Source of the DNA: Gilvimarinus chinensis DSM 19667
Lineage (GTDB): Bacteria > Pseudomonadota > Gammaproteobacteria > Pseudomonadales > Cellvibrionaceae
Assembly: GCF_000377745.1 (NCBI RefSeq)
Contig: NZ_KB898707.1
Location: 554,482-618,481, forward strand
Length of the DNA: 64,000 nucleotides
Reading direction: 5' to 3'
A program made the position numbers and the translations under genes. Position 1 is the first letter of the stretch, and each line of letters starts with the position of its first letter. This document shows positions 53,787 to 64,000 of the stretch, one piece after another. The notes beneath the pieces were generated by a model that saw only the letters and a program-made list of their open reading frames with translations, searched no databases and was not told where the DNA came from.

Positions 53787-54557
53787 TTGATTGATTCACG
53801 AGCTATCATCCACCCAGAGGCGAAAATAGCCGATGACGTGCAAGTGGGCCCATGGACAACTATAGGCCCCGAGGTTGAAATCGGGGCCGGTTGTATAATT
53901 GCGTCTCATGTGGTGATAAAAGGGCCGACGAAAATCGGTCGCAATAATCAAATTTATCAATTTTCCTCGGTGGGGGAGGATACCCCTGACTTAAAATACA
54001 ACGGAGAGCCCACGCGACTTGTTATAGGTGATAACAATATTATCCGTGAAGGGGTAACGATTCATCGTGGCACAGTGCAGGACCGCTCGGAAACCACTAT
54101 AGGTAACGATAACCTCATCATGGCGTATGTTCATATTGGTCATGACAGTGTGCTAGGAAATCACTGTATTTTGGTCAATAACACGGCACTGGCTGGGCAT
54201 GTCATTGTTGGGGATTGGGCTATCCTGAGCGGTTTTACTCTGGTTCATCAGTTTTGCAATATTGGTGCACACAGTTTTACTGGTATGGGGAGCGCCGTTG
54301 GTAAAGACGTACCAGCGTATGTGATGGTTACTGGCGCGCCGGCTGCGGCGAAAAGTATTAACTCGGAAGGATTGCGCCGCCGCGGTTTCTCAAAAGACCA
54401 AATAGCCGCGATTAACCGCGCATTTAAGATTATCTACCGCCGCGGTCATACTGTTGACGAAGCGTTAAAGCAGCTACAGCAAATTGAAACGGAAGAATCT
54501 GTTGTATCGCTGATGATTGAGTCATTACAAAATTCCAAGCGCGGAATTGTCCGCTAA
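53787..54557 (+). CDS. lpxA: UDP-N-acetylglucosamine acyltransferase
   Basis: A 256-residue trimeric beta-helix enzyme that starts lipid A synthesis. The start is TTG at 53787 with GAGAGGG 8 nt before it, giving MIDSRAIIHPEAKIADDVQVG; no ATG is available at this position. The catalytic His is His119 (HIGHDS). The C-terminal segment NSEGLRRRGFSKDQIAAINRA is typical. The gene ends 7 bp before lpxB. Confidence 0.97.
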   Translation: MIDSRAIIHPEAKIADDVQVGPWTTIGPEVEIGAGCIIASHVVIKGPTKIGRNNQIYQFSSVGEDTPDLKYNGEPTRLVIGDNNIIREGVTIHRGTVQDRSETTIGNDNLIMAYVHIGHDSVLGNHCILVNNTALAGHVIVGDWAILSGFTLVHQFCNIGAHSFTGMGSAVGKDVPAYVMVTGAPAAAKSINSEGLRRRGFSKDQIAAINRAFKIIYRRGHTVDEALKQLQQIETEESVVSLMIESLQNSKRGIVR

Positions 54558-54564
54558 CGGTACT

Positions 54565-55737
54565 ATGAACCCTCCCATTCGCATAGGAATTGTCGCCGGC
54601 GAGGCCTCCGGGGATATTCTCGGGGCTGGGCTAATACGCGAGCTCAAACATACTTACACTCATGTAGAGTTCTCTGGCATTGGCGGCCCGTTAATGCTCG
54701 CTGAAGGTTTTCATTCTTTTTTCCCCCAAGAGCGGTTGGCTGTTATGGGACTTATAGAGCCCTTAAAGCGCCTGCCGGAGTTGTTGCGCATTCGCAAGTT
54801 TTTAAAACAGCATTTTGAGGCGAGTCAGCCAGATGTTTTTATCGGTATTGATTCGCCGGATTTTAATCTATCTCTAGAGCAGCACCTAAAGCAGAAGGGT
54901 GTTACCACGGCACATTATGTGAGTCCATCGGTTTGGGCGTGGCGTAGCGGGCGCATTAAAAAAATCAAAAAAGCGATCGATTTAATGCTCACGTTACTGC
55001 CGTTTGAAAATCAGATTTATCAAACTCATAACGTGCCCGTTAAATTTGTCGGCCATCCCCTTGCCGATGATGTTGCGCTCGATATTGATAGTCAGCTACA
55101 CCGCCAAAGTTTAGCGGTAGAGGGCCACTCGCCCGTTATTGCACTCATGCCCGGTAGTCGTCAATCGGAAGTTGAGCGTTTAGGGCCGGTTTTTTTTAGC
55201 GCCGCGCGAGACATTGTCGCCGCCAGGCCTGGCACTAAATTTCTGGTGCCTGCGGCGAATGGACATCGTTATCGTCAGCTGCACCAGTTGCTTAGTGCGT
55301 ACAGCGATTTACCGATACGGCTTATCAATGGCCGTTCCCACGAGGTGATGGCTGCCGCTGATATCGTTGTGCTTGCCTCAGGTACCACGGCATTGGAGGC
55401 CATGCTGCTTAAAAAGCCGATGGTGGTTTGTTACAAAATGGCCTCTCTGTCATTCCATATTATTAAGGCCATGGCAAAAGTAGAGTTTGTCTCTTTACCG
55501 AACCTTTTAGCAGGCCGTGAGCTGGTGCCTGAGTTACTGCAAAGTGATGCGACCTCCAGTGCGGTTACAGAAAGGGTTTTAAACTACTTGGATAACCCTC
55601 AGGAAGTGGCGCAATTGCAGGGTGAATTTTTGCACCTGCATCAACAGTTGCGTCAAAACGCCAGTCGGGAAGCGGCTACTGCTATTGCCGATTTGATCGC
55701 ACAGAATCCTTCAGAACCTGAATCAGTTGAGAGTTAG
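54565..55737 (+). CDS. lpxB: Lipid A disaccharide synthase
   Basis: A 390-residue GT19 glycosyltransferase that joins lipid X to UDP-diacylglucosamine at the inner membrane. ATG 54565 lies 7 bp past lpxA; a start at 54517 would overlap lpxA by 41 bp and adds residues unlike the family. [50 protein letters not shown] and [14 protein letters not shown] are the family signatures. rnhB follows after 2 bp. Confidence 0.97.
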   Translation: MNPPIRIGIVAGEASGDILGAGLIRELKHTYTHVEFSGIGGPLMLAEGFHSFFPQERLAVMGLIEPLKRLPELLRIRKFLKQHFEASQPDVFIGIDSPDFNLSLEQHLKQKGVTTAHYVSPSVWAWRSGRIKKIKKAIDLMLTLLPFENQIYQTHNVPVKFVGHPLADDVALDIDSQLHRQSLAVEGHSPVIALMPGSRQSEVERLGPVFFSAARDIVAARPGTKFLVPAANGHRYRQLHQLLSAYSDLPIRLINGRSHEVMAAADIVVLASGTTALEAMLLKKPMVVCYKMASLSFHIIKAMAKVEFVSLPNLLAGRELVPELLQSDATSSAVTERVLNYLDNPQEVAQLQGEFLHLHQQLRQNASREAATAIADLIAQNPSEPESVES

Positions 55738-55739
55738 TC

Positions 55740-56345
55740 ATGGAGCCTTTTGCCAGTGTCTATAAAGGGCACTTGTTTGCCGGTGTGGATGAGGTAGGGC
55801 GTGGCCCTCTGGCGGGTGACGTTGTTGCCGCTGCGGTTATTCTTGATCCTGATAAGCCGATCGCGGGTTTGGCGGACTCTAAAAAATTAACCGAAAAGCG
55901 ACGTGAATTACTGTTTGATGAGATAAAAGTGCATGCTCTCTCTTACTGCATTGCTCGAGCGAGTGTGACGGAAATCGATCAAATTAACATCTTGCAAGCA
56001 AGTTTGTTGGCTATGCATCGCGCTGTTGAAGGGCTTTATGTGCAGCCTGAGCATGTGTTAGTGGACGGTAATAAAATACCTGTTTGGCAATATCCTGCAG
56101 AAGCGGTAGTTAAAGGTGACAGTCGTGTACCTGCCATCAGCGCTGCCTCCATATTGGCTAAAGTAACCCGTGACCGTGAGATGGTGGCAATGGACGAGCA
56201 ATATCCCGGTTATGGTTTTGCTTTACACAAGGGTTATCCAACCAAAGCTCATTTATTGGCACTTGAGAAGCAAGGCCCCTCTCCCGTGCATCGTGTTAGT
56301 TTTGGTCCGGTAAAGCGTCAACTAGAACAGTTGGAAATGTTTTAA
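55740..56345 (+). CDS. rnhB: Ribonuclease HII
   Basis: A 201-residue endonuclease that removes RNA from RNA-DNA hybrids, including single ribonucleotides. The catalytic pair Asp17-Glu18 is in [30 protein letters not shown] and [12 protein letters not shown] are the other signatures. It sits between lpxB (2 bp) and dnaE (4 bp), the usual order. All expected acidic residues appear present. Confidence 0.97.
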   Translation: MEPFASVYKGHLFAGVDEVGRGPLAGDVVAAAVILDPDKPIAGLADSKKLTEKRRELLFDEIKVHALSYCIARASVTEIDQINILQASLLAMHRAVEGLYVQPEHVLVDGNKIPVWQYPAEAVVKGDSRVPAISAASILAKVTRDREMVAMDEQYPGYGFALHKGYPTKAHLLALEKQGPSPVHRVSFGPVKRQLEQLEMF

Positions 56346-56349
56346 TTTT

Positions 56350-59300
56350 ATGTCTGTATCATTTGTTCACCTGCGTTTACACACCGAATATTCCCTGTCG
56401 GACAGTATTATTCGAATAAAGCCTTTAGTTAGCCGCTTGGCTGAACTGGAGATGCCCGCGTGTGCCATTACCGATCAAACGAACTTCTACGGCTTAATTA
56501 AATTTTATAAAGCAATGCAGGGGCAGGGTATTAAGCCCATTGTGGGGAGCGACTTTTTACTGGCTGGTGCGGACAGTGAGAGTAAGCCGAGCTTTTTTAC
56601 GTTGCTGGCAATGAACGATGTCGGATATAAAAATATCATTGCGCTAATTTCCAAAGCGTATCAGCAGGGCCAGCAACAAGGTGTTGCGTATGTTCAGCGG
56701 GAGTGGATAGCTGAGTTTACTGAAGGCGTAATTGCACTTTCCGGAGGGCGTCTCGGTGATGTGGGCTTGTCGTTATTGTCCGGGCGTAAAGCTCAGGCAG
56801 CAGAAGAGTTGAAGTTTTGGATGAATCTGTTTCCTGGCCGCTTTTATCTTGAGTTGCAGCGCACAGGTCGTGAATATGAAGAGGCTTATTTACATGCGGC
56901 GGTAGAGCTCGCAGCGTTGGTCCAGTGCCCGGTTGTCGCCACCAATGATGTAAGGTTTTTACACGCTGATGACTTTGAAGTGCATGAGGCCCGAGTGTGT
57001 ATTGCCGATAGCCGTACTCTGGATGATCCACGCCGTGAGCGTCGCTACAGCGAGGAGCAGTACCTTCGTAGCGCTGATGAAATGCAGGAGTTGTTTAGTG
57101 ATATTCCTGAAGCGTTAGAAAATTCGGTAGAGATTGCAAAACGCTGTTCGGTCAATATCCATTTGGGCGAGTATTTCTTGCCGCAATACCCGATCCCGGA
57201 TGGAATGACGGAAAATGAGTTTTTTGAAAAAGTCTGCTTTGAGGGTTTGTATAACCGATTAGAGCGTATCCTTGATAGCGGTTGTGCAGAGTACGAAGCT
57301 GACAAAAAACGTTACGAAGACCGCTTGCGATTCGAGTTGGATATTATCCTGCAGATGGGGTTCCCCGGTTACTTCCTCATTGTAATGGACTTTATTCAGT
57401 GGGCTAAAGATAACGGCATTCCGGTTGGGCCTGGTCGGGGTTCCGGTGCCGGCTCGCTGGTGGCTTACTCGCTGCAAATTACCGACCTTGACCCGCTGCA
57501 ATACGACTTACTGTTTGAACGCTTTTTGAATCCAGAACGGGTATCCATGCCGGATTTTGACGTGGATTTCTGCATGGAAAACCGCGATAAAGTGATCAAT
57601 TACGTCGCTGAGGCTTACGGTCGAGAAGCGGTAAGCCAAATTATTACTTTCGGTACCATGGCGGCAAAAGCTGTGGTACGCGATGTGGCGCGTGTGCTGG
57701 GGAAATCTTACGGCCTTGCCGATAAGCTTTCTAAACTGATACCTCCCACACCGGGAATGACGCTCAAGCAGGCCTTGGAAGAAGTAGAGCTTTTGCGAGA
57801 GATGTTAGAGACCGATGGGGATGCGCAGGAAATTTGGGAAATGGCGGTTAAGCTCGAGGGCTTAACCCGAAATGTAGGTAAGCACGCCGGTGGTGTGGTC
57901 ATTGCACCCAATAAATTAATTGATTTTTCACCGCTTTACTGTGATGAGTCCGGTAAGGGTCTGGTGACCCAGTACGATAAAAACGATGTAGAAGAAGCCG
58001 GTCTGGTTAAGTTTGACTTTCTGGGGTTGCGTACTCTCACCATTATTGACTGGGCGCTGGAAATGATTAATGCCCAGCGCAGTAAAGTCGGCAAGTCGGC
58101 GCTGGATATCAGTGCGATTGACCTGCAGGATGAACCCACATTTGCGTTGCTAAAGCGCGCCGAGACGACAGCGGTTTTCCAGCTGGAATCTCGCGGTATG
58201 AAAGACCTGATTAAGCGCCTCAAGCCGGATAACCTTGAAGATATGATCGCCTTGGTGGCGTTGTTCCGTCCAGGTCCGCTGGATTCAGGCATGGTGACGG
58301 ACTTTGTAAACCGTAAGCACGGCCAGGCTGAAGTGGCTTATCCAGATGCTAAATATCAACATAAAAGCCTAGAGCCCATTCTAAAACCCACCTACGGCGT
58401 TATTGTTTATCAAGAGCAGGTGATGCAGATCGCTCAGGAGCTAGCGGGCTATAGCCTGGGTGGGGCTGACTTGTTACGCCGGGCCATGGGTAAGAAAAAA
58501 CCGGAAGAAATGGCGAAGCAACGAGTGAGCTTTGAGTCGGGTGCCAGGGATAAAGGCATCGATCCTGAGCTTGCGATGAAAATTTTTGACCTGGTGGAAA
58601 AGTTCGCCGGTTATGGTTTTAACAAGTCACACTCCGCCGCTTATGCATTGGTCTCTTATCAAACCGCGTGGTTAAAAGCTCACTACCCGGCGCATTTTAT
58701 GGCTGCCACCATGAGCTCGGATATGGACAAAACCGATAAAGTGGTGACCTTTATCGAAGAGTGCCGGAACATGGGGTTAACCTTACTCCCGCCCGATGTA
58801 AACCGCGGTGAGCTTAAGTTTACGGTGGATGACGACAACAATATTATTTATGGCTTGGGCGCTATTAAAGGCCTGGGCGAAGGGCCGGTCGACAGCATTA
58901 TCAAAGCTCGGGAAGAGGGCGGGCCATTTAACGATTTGTTCGACTTCTGTGCGCGTATTGATCCACGCAAAGTGAATAAACGCGCGTTAGAAGCACTGAT
59001 TCGCTCAGGGGCGGCCGATAACTTAGGGCCAGGGCGAGGGTTGGATCAAGATCGTGCGGTGATGTTTTCAGCAATTACCGAGGCGGTAAAAACCGCCGAG
59101 CAAAGTGCCGCTAACGCCAACGCGGGGATGGTGGATTTGTTTGGTGACGTGGTACCTGTAGCAACCGATGGGGAGGATTCCTATAAAGAGTTTACACGGG
59201 TACACCCATGGTCGATGAAAGAGCGACTGCAAGCTGAGAACGACACTCTCGGCTTATATCTTACCGGGCACCCTATTGATGAATACGAGCATGAGATCAG

Positions 59301-59853
59301 ACATTTAGTCTCTTGTAGAATCGCCGATTTGACACCGGAAAAGAACGCACAGCGAATTGGTGGGCTGGTGGTCGCCTCTCGAACAATGAAAACAAAGCGT
59401 GGCGATACCATGGCCTTCATTACTCTGGATGACCGTACAGGAAGAATGGAGATTGCGGTATTTGCAGACACATTTGCCGAATATCGAGAGTTATTAGTAA
59501 AAGATGCGCTGCTTTTGGTTGAGGGGCAGGTAAGTCATGACGATTACAATAATTCACTTAAAATGCGCGCTGAAAGTATTAAAAATCTTGCTGAGGCTCG
59601 TCAGGAAAAAGCGCGCGCATTACGCTTAACTCTTCAAGGTGGAGCCCTGGGGGCTGGTTTTAGTGAGCAGCTGAGAAGCTGTCTTGAGCCTTACAAGGAT
59701 GGTCGTTGCCCGGTGGTAGTGGATTACCTTCGTTCCGATGCCCGGTGCGAATTAATGCTGGGCCGAGACTGGGGGGTTAGGCCAGAAGACGACCTGTTAC
59801 AGCGTCTGCGCAATCAATACGGCATCGAAAACGTCAAACTGCAATATACCTAA
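56350..59853 (+). CDS. dnaE: DNA polymerase III alpha subunit
   Basis: A 1167-residue replicative polymerase catalytic subunit, family C. The PHP domain opens [15 protein letters not shown]. The catalytic aspartates are Asp402 and Asp404 (MPDFDVDFC) and Asp556 ([10 protein letters not shown]). [28 protein letters not shown] and [11 protein letters not shown] are signatures of the palm and fingers. An OB-fold region ([18 protein letters not shown]) lies near residue 1035. No proofreading exonuclease is fused, as in Gram-negatives. It is the last gene of the plus-strand block. The accA gene that follows dnaE in Pseudomonas is missing here and a terminator follows directly. Confidence 0.98.
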   Translation: MSVSFVHLRLHTEYSLSDSIIRIKPLVSRLAELEMPACAITDQTNFYGLIKFYKAMQGQGIKPIVGSDFLLAGADSESKPSFFTLLAMNDVGYKNIIALISKAYQQGQQQGVAYVQREWIAEFTEGVIALSGGRLGDVGLSLLSGRKAQAAEELKFWMNLFPGRFYLELQRTGREYEEAYLHAAVELAALVQCPVVATNDVRFLHADDFEVHEARVCIADSRTLDDPRRERRYSEEQYLRSADEMQELFSDIPEALENSVEIAKRCSVNIHLGEYFLPQYPIPDGMTENEFFEKVCFEGLYNRLERILDSGCAEYEADKKRYEDRLRFELDIILQMGFPGYFLIVMDFIQWAKDNGIPVGPGRGSGAGSLVAYSLQITDLDPLQYDLLFERFLNPERVSMPDFDVDFCMENRDKVINYVAEAYGREAVSQIITFGTMAAKAVVRDVARVLGKSYGLADKLSKLIPPTPGMTLKQALEEVELLREMLETDGDAQEIWEMAVKLEGLTRNVGKHAGGVVIAPNKLIDFSPLYCDESGKGLVTQYDKNDVEEAGLVKFDFLGLRTLTIIDWALEMINAQRSKVGKSALDISAIDLQDEPTFALLKRAETTAVFQLESRGMKDLIKRLKPDNLEDMIALVALFRPGPLDSGMVTDFVNRKHGQAEVAYPDAKYQHKSLEPILKPTYGVIVYQEQVMQIAQELAGYSLGGADLLRRAMGKKKPEEMAKQRVSFESGARDKGIDPELAMKIFDLVEKFAGYGFNKSHSAAYALVSYQTAWLKAHYPAHFMAATMSSDMDKTDKVVTFIEECRNMGLTLLPPDVNRGELKFTVDDDNNIIYGLGAIKGLGEGPVDSIIKAREEGGPFNDLFDFCARIDPRKVNKRALEALIRSGAADNLGPGRGLDQDRAVMFSAITEAVKTAEQSAANANAGMVDLFGDVVPVATDGEDSYKEFTRVHPWSMKERLQAENDTLGLYLTGHPIDEYEHEIRHLVSCRIADLTPEKNAQRIGGLVVASRTMKTKRGDTMAFITLDDRTGRMEIAVFADTFAEYRELLVKDALLLVEGQVSHDDYNNSLKMRAESIKNLAEARQEKARALRLTLQGGALGAGFSEQLRSCLEPYKDGRCPVVVDYLRSDARCELMLGRDWGVRPEDDLLQRLRNQYGIENVKLQYT

Positions 59854-59888
59854 TACGTTAAAGGGCTCAGGGCCCACGGTATTACAGC

Positions 59889-59915
59889 AAGGCCACCTAT
59901 TAGGTGGCCTTTTTT
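59889..59915 (+). terminator. Terminator of dnaE and the rpsB-dnaE block
   Basis: AAGGCCACCT and AGGTGGCCTT pair around a 3-nt loop and run into TTTTT, 35 bp after the dnaE stop codon. Confidence 0.93.
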
Positions 59916-60078
59916 GTAGCCATTCTTCAGTGAGTACGGTTTATAGATAGAATATGGTCCCTTAGAGTGGGTGGGGCGAATTATAATAAAAGTGCAATGA
60001 ATAAGTGTCTCTTTTATAACCTTTGGCTGCCCTTTCTTTGAACAATTAGAGCTTTTATTGACATCGCTGTCATACCGG

Positions 60079-60092
60079 AAACCGGTTACATG
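60079..60092. promoter_or_regulatory. AACCGGTT operator-like site, copy 1
   Basis: AAACCGGTTACAT contains the palindrome AACCGGTT and shares 12 bases (AACCGGTTACAT) with the second site 435 bp downstream. The form resembles LacI-family operators. Confidence 0.45.
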
Positions 60093-60514
60093 AGTGTTGT
60101 TGTAATCTAGCAAGATTAGGTAACTTCTTTGTAGGCCAGAGTTTTAAAGGGGGTACAGCTTGCCCCATACTTTTTACTACTATTTGCTAAAACTGATTTA
60201 ACCTTTGATAGCGATAACAAAAAATTTTTTAAAAAAATATTTTCTATTTATCTGTAACTCTACTGGTGGTTCCGGTAATGATAGCGCAACCATCGTGATT
60301 GATTTTGCGATTTATTATCTTACAAATAAAAATTGTTAAGATGGGACGTTATTTCTATTAAAATCAACACTTTACGATCATTATTTTGAGGTGATAATAG
60401 AATTCTGTTCAACTTCACCTGCGGCGCTTGTATTCTCTCTCAAAAAAATGGCGCATGCTTCACGATTTACACTTTTTCCATTTGTCGTTTTCGTTATGGT
60501 TAACAGAAGAATTG

Positions 60515-60526
60515 GTAACCGGTTAC
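60515..60526. promoter_or_regulatory. AACCGGTT operator-like site, copy 2
   Basis: GTAACCGGTTAC is a perfect 12-bp palindrome, 270 bp before the TonB receptor start. LacI-family sugar regulators commonly bind CG-centred palindromes of this sort, so it may control the receptor gene. Which regulator binds is not shown in this window. Confidence 0.5.
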
Positions 60527-60795
60527 ATTTGTGGCTGGTGGTTGAAGCCTATTGAATAGGGGTATCGCTTGCCGTAAATTTATTGATGATTCACCTCGGT
60601 ATGAAATAAATGCCCAGATAAATCTGCCGAAGCGAAATGAATTGGCTCCATTGTCCACCTTTATTACATCGGTTAAGTCGATGGGTGGCTCAAGATAAGT
60701 GAGCGGAAACTCGCGGATAACGATTCGTTGCATAACGAACATCTGCAAGTAAAGAGACGGATTAATCTTCCTGACGATAATAATAGGAGAGCTCC

Positions 60796-63700
60796 ATGTA
60801 TAGAAAATCTAACTTTAAGAAAAAGCTGATAGCTTCAGCCGTTGCTTCCAGTACGTTAATGGGCTTAGGCCAGATGGCCCAGGCCCAAGAGGCGCTAGAA
60901 GAAGTTGTGGTTACCGGTATTCGAGCATCATTAGAGCGCTCGATGGATATCAAACGTGATTCAGCTGGTGTAGTTGATGCAATTTCAGCTGAAGATATTG
61001 GTAAATTTCCTGATACCAACCTCGCAGAGTCTTTGCAGCGCATTACCGGTGTTTCAATCAGTCGTGAAAACGGTGAGGGTGCGGAAGTAACCGTGCGTGG
61101 ATTTGGTGCGGGTAATAATATGGTGACCTTGAATGGCCGTGCCATGCCAGCAGGTGGGATTAATCGTGGTGAAGGGGGTAATTCACGGTCTTTCGATTTT
61201 GGTAACCTTGCGTCCGAGGCTGTAAGTGGCGTAGAGGTTTATAAAACAGGCAAGGCATCTATGGTCACAGGTGGTATTGGTGCAACTATCAATATCCTAA
61301 CCGCAAGGCCTTTGGATAATCCTGGCTTTAATGCAACTTTTGGCGCTAAGGCGCTTGCGGATACCACTAATCGTGTAGGGGATGATGTTACCCCGGAGCT
61401 CTCCACGCTTCTCAGCTATTCTAACGATGATGCCACTTGGGGTGTCTCTTTGAGTGCAAGTCACCAAGAGCGTGACTCGGGCTCTATTGGCGCGACAATC
61501 AATGATTGGGGTATTTACGAATGGGACAGTGTGAATGCGCCAGCTAGAGCGTGGAATAACGCCAACGTAGACGTGGAAAATGCTCCAGACGAAGGTCAGT
61601 TGTACTCTCGCTTTTTTGATTTACGTTATGAGTTTACAGATACTCAGCGCACCCGGGATAATGCGCAGCTGACGTTACAGTTTGCGCCGACTGAAAATTT
61701 TACCGCTACCGTTGATTACACCTTTGCAGAAAATGAAGTGAAAGAAGCCTTGGGTCAAACTGGTAACTGGATGCAACAAGGTACCAACCTTCAAGCTGTT
61801 GAGTTTGACGACCAAGATATTGCTACCATGATTTACGCCCGCGAATCGTATGCTGGTGGCATTGATGAAGGGTATGAGCAGCAGTGGGCAGAAACTACCG
61901 ACACTTTGGAATCATTTGGTGCAAATTTCGAACTTCAAGTTAACGACGAGTTAAGCCTAAGCTTGGATGTCCATGATTCAGAAATGCACTCTCGTGGTAC
62001 TGGGCCTTTCGGTACCGGCTCTATACGTATGGCTTTGGCTGCGCCCATAGTGACTGATCGTGAGTGGTGGTTTGGTAGGGAGTTTCCTCTTGTTGAAAAC
62101 TCTTATGATGACAGCATCAACAACGCCAATAATAACGGTATAGTCGACCCCGGTGACGTAAGCTCCACAATGCTGAATTTACGTCAAGCCGATCAGACGA
62201 TGACAGTCAACCAAGTTAAGCTTGACGGTACTTACGAGTTCGACAACGCTGCCTTCGATTTTGGTATTGAGTCGCGGGAGATGGAGTCTCACACGGTAAA
62301 TTACACGGCAAATAATGTTGCTTTAGGTGGTTGGGAAGGCGCTTATCCGGGTGAGTTTGGTGATTTGGTCGAGCCCTTTGATATTCAGGGCGAGTTCGAC
62401 GATTATTCTCCGCTTGACGGTTCTGGTTTTAGAGCAAATGCTGCTGATTTGTATGAGTATGCGACGAATAATATCGCACGTTATTCCGATATTTTACCTG
62501 CGACAATGAGTCAATCGGCCGATAATCTTGTTAAAGAAGAGGTTTTGGCTGCTTATGCTCAGGTTACGGTAAGTGGTGAATTAGGCGATATGCCATTTAG
62601 CATTTTGACCGGTGTGCGCTATGAAACTACCGACGTGGAGTCCAGCTCTCTAGCGGCAGGCTATTTAACTAGCTGGCAGTCTAACAACGACGTTTCTATT
62701 GACGTTGATCCTAGTAAACCTTCTAGTTTGGTTACAGCTGACGCCAGCTATGACAACTTATTACCTAGTTTGGATTTCACTCTTAATATAACCGATGATT
62801 TAATTGGTCGTTTCTCAACCAGTAAAACCATAGCCAGGGCGGGTTTGGCTGATTTAGGTGTCTCGGCTTCTAATTTTGGAGCCGGTGGCGGGTCAACTTA
62901 TCTGGGGGCGCGACCTACAGCTAATGCGTCAAACCCCGGCTTGTTGCCACTTGAGTCAACCAACTTTGACTTATCTTTAGAGTGGTATTACAGCGATGCA
63001 AACTATGCCTCTATTGGTTTTTTCGAAAAGAATGTTTTCAATTTCATTGGCTCGCAGCAGGTGGAGCGTACGTTGCTGGGCATTCGTGACGTTACTAGTG
63101 GGCCAAGGGCACAGGCAGCGGCGGAAGAGCTTGCGAACGATGGCTATGCTCTAAACGACGATAATTTGCATGGTCAGATGGTATTCAACGAGTTCATAGT
63201 CCAGGATGGTGGGTATAACGACGCTTGGGTCGCTGAATTTGGTAATGTTGATTACACGGCAACGCAAGAGCAGAATGAATTTCTTTCTGGCCAACCAGGT
63301 GGGCTTTGGGATCTAATCTCGCGTGATGAAGATCCCGAGACTGTTTTCAGAACTAATACGCCGAACAACGCCAGAGAAGCCAAAATACATGGCGCTGAGT
63401 TTGCTATACAGCACTTCTTTGGGGAGACTGGTTTTGGTATTCAAGCTAACTACACTCTGGTTCGTGGGGATGTAGGCTTTGATAATCTAGGTTCACCTGA
63501 TTCTTCTCAATTTGCTTTGGTGGGGTTGAGTGATACTGCAAACTTGGTTGCTCTTTATGAGAATTATGGCCTTCAGGCGCGACTCGCTTATAACTGGCGC
63601 GATGAATATCTGAATGAGGCATCTAGAGGTGCTTTCGCTAACCCTCGTTATATTGAAGCTTATTCTCAGATCGACTTGAATGTGAGCTATGAAATCCTGG

Positions 63701-63837
63701 ATGGACTGTCTGTAAGCTTTGAAGGTCTAAATATTACTGGTGAAGACAGCCGATCACATGGTCGTAATTACGATATGATGTGGGATTTGCGTGATTTAGG
63801 GCCTCGCTATACAGTGGGTGCGCGTTATACCTTTTAA
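60796..63837 (+). CDS. Large TonB-dependent receptor (TIGR01782-type)
   Basis: A 1013-residue outer-membrane receptor. ATG follows AGGAGAG. The signal peptide ends near QMAQA-QEA; LEEVVVTGIRASLERSMDIKRDSAGVVDAIS is the class-typical region in two parts, then ISAEDIGKFPDTNLAESLQRI leads the plug. The barrel ends VGARYTF. A loop at residues 443-454 reads NANNNGIVDPGD, an EF-hand or dockerin-like calcium loop pattern. Proteins of this class take up sugars or oligosaccharides in the Xanthomonas-Cellvibrionales range. No catabolic gene is visible before the window ends, so the substrate is unknown. It ends at its own terminator, so it may be monocistronic. The 942-bp upstream region with AACCGGTT sites suggests sugar-specific control. 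Confidence 0.86.
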   Translation: MYRKSNFKKKLIASAVASSTLMGLGQMAQAQEALEEVVVTGIRASLERSMDIKRDSAGVVDAISAEDIGKFPDTNLAESLQRITGVSISRENGEGAEVTVRGFGAGNNMVTLNGRAMPAGGINRGEGGNSRSFDFGNLASEAVSGVEVYKTGKASMVTGGIGATINILTARPLDNPGFNATFGAKALADTTNRVGDDVTPELSTLLSYSNDDATWGVSLSASHQERDSGSIGATINDWGIYEWDSVNAPARAWNNANVDVENAPDEGQLYSRFFDLRYEFTDTQRTRDNAQLTLQFAPTENFTATVDYTFAENEVKEALGQTGNWMQQGTNLQAVEFDDQDIATMIYARESYAGGIDEGYEQQWAETTDTLESFGANFELQVNDELSLSLDVHDSEMHSRGTGPFGTGSIRMALAAPIVTDREWWFGREFPLVENSYDDSINNANNNGIVDPGDVSSTMLNLRQADQTMTVNQVKLDGTYEFDNAAFDFGIESREMESHTVNYTANNVALGGWEGAYPGEFGDLVEPFDIQGEFDDYSPLDGSGFRANAADLYEYATNNIARYSDILPATMSQSADNLVKEEVLAAYAQVTVSGELGDMPFSILTGVRYETTDVESSSLAAGYLTSWQSNNDVSIDVDPSKPSSLVTADASYDNLLPSLDFTLNITDDLIGRFSTSKTIARAGLADLGVSASNFGAGGGSTYLGARPTANASNPGLLPLESTNFDLSLEWYYSDANYASIGFFEKNVFNFIGSQQVERTLLGIRDVTSGPRAQAAAEELANDGYALNDDNLHGQMVFNEFIVQDGGYNDAWVAEFGNVDYTATQEQNEFLSGQPGGLWDLISRDEDPETVFRTNTPNNAREAKIHGAEFAIQHFFGETGFGIQANYTLVRGDVGFDNLGSPDSSQFALVGLSDTANLVALYENYGLQARLAYNWRDEYLNEASRGAFANPRYIEAYSQIDLNVSYEILDGLSVSFEGLNITGEDSRSHGRNYDMMWDLRDLGPRYTVGARYTF

Positions 63838-63884
63838 CTAGGAGGAGTCAACGTTAATCTAAAGTCATTTTCTTTAATGAGCTA

Positions 63885-63911
63885 AAAGCCGCTGCAAAGC
63901 GGCTTTTTTAT
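63885..63911 (+). terminator. Terminator of the large TonB receptor gene
   Basis: AAAGCCGC and GCGGCTTT pair around a 5- to 6-nt loop (TGCAAA region) and are followed by TTTTA, about 50 bp past the stop codon. Nothing further is recognised up to 64000. Confidence 0.9.
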
Positions 63912-64000
63912 TTCGCTTAGTGGATATTGTTAATATTCTGAGTTTGCTGGTTGTATGAATAGCTTTTGCCTGTCAAGAACTATGCTTGTTGCTCATTACA

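Larger units (their letters stand above)
59854..60795. other. 942-bp intergenic region upstream of the large TonB receptor
   Basis: This AT-rich stretch holds the dnaE terminator, two copies of an AACCGGTTACAT operator-like motif and the long leader of the TonB receptor gene. Short open frames on the minus strand (for example 60500-60748) lack ribosome-binding sites and family likeness. No RNA gene was recognised. Confidence 0.5.

Noticed and set aside
60500-60748. 82-codon open frame on the minus strand upstream of the large TonB receptor
   Set aside because: It overlaps the presumed control region, has no ribosome-binding site and no recognisable family.
1-64000. CRISPR arrays, tRNA or rRNA genes, insertion sequences, prophage genes
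   Set aside because: I looked for regular direct repeats, cloverleaf-like ends, transposase motifs and phage structural genes and found none.

Overview
The window looks like chromosomal DNA from a marine, polysaccharide-degrading gammaproteobacterium close to the Cellvibrionales (Cellvibrio, Saccharophagus, Teredinibacter, Simiduia type). This is inferred from gene order and protein style, not from a database search. Supporting signs are the rpsB-to-dnaE superoperon in gammaproteobacterial order, a long Pseudomonas-type DapD inside a map-glnD-dapC-dapD block, three TonB-dependent receptors, and a secreted glycoside hydrolase carrying carbohydrate-binding modules. There are no tRNA or rRNA genes, CRISPR arrays, insertion sequences or prophage genes that I can see.

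Layout. 1-2950: edge fragment and small exported or membrane-anchored proteins of unknown role. 2951-7425: a GST, a Fur-boxed siderophore receptor, a secreted 3-keto-glycoside-hydrolase-type (DUF1080) protein and a glutaredoxin-like protein. 7992-10732: a partner-switching signalling operon (membrane sensor/PP2C phosphatase, HATPase kinase, STAS antagonist). 10986-15246: small periplasmic protein, valS and a membrane protein. 15452-31298: a sugar-acid catabolic locus that fits L-fucose. 31552-33000: an unusual double methyltransferase. 33048-39917 (minus strand): map-glnD-dapC-nth-yffB-dapD. 40018-41200: a broken uxuA between map and rpsB. 41488-59853 (plus strand): rpsB-tsf-pyrH-frr-uppS-cdsA-dxr-rseP-bamA-skp-lpxD-fabZ-lpxA-lpxB-rnhB-dnaE. 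59854-64000: a 0.94-kb regulatory gap and a large TonB-dependent receptor.

How the fucose-type locus works (inference). A TonB-dependent receptor and a sodium/solute symporter carrying an extra CBM9-like domain import the sugar. An aldo-keto reductase oxidises it to the lactone, an amidohydrolase-type lactonase opens the lactone, and a divergently transcribed enolase-superfamily enzyme dehydrates the aldonate. An SDR oxidises the 2-keto-3-deoxy acid and an FAH-family hydrolase splits the diketo acid to pyruvate plus L-lactate. An FMN L-lactate-dehydrogenase-type enzyme in the same operon can return the lactate to pyruvate. A GntR/FCD regulator and a secreted GH141-like beta-helix protein with three C-terminal binding modules complete the set. 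L-rhamnose, which is degraded by a chemically parallel route, is the main alternative substrate.

The most unusual items are the symporter-CBM9 fusion, the aldonate dehydratase that seems to lack the Asp-His dyad, the phosphoethanolamine-methyltransferase/CmoA-like fusion, the BamA with a perfect EF-hand loop in an extracellular insertion, and the uxuA gene with three lesions in its first 60 codons.
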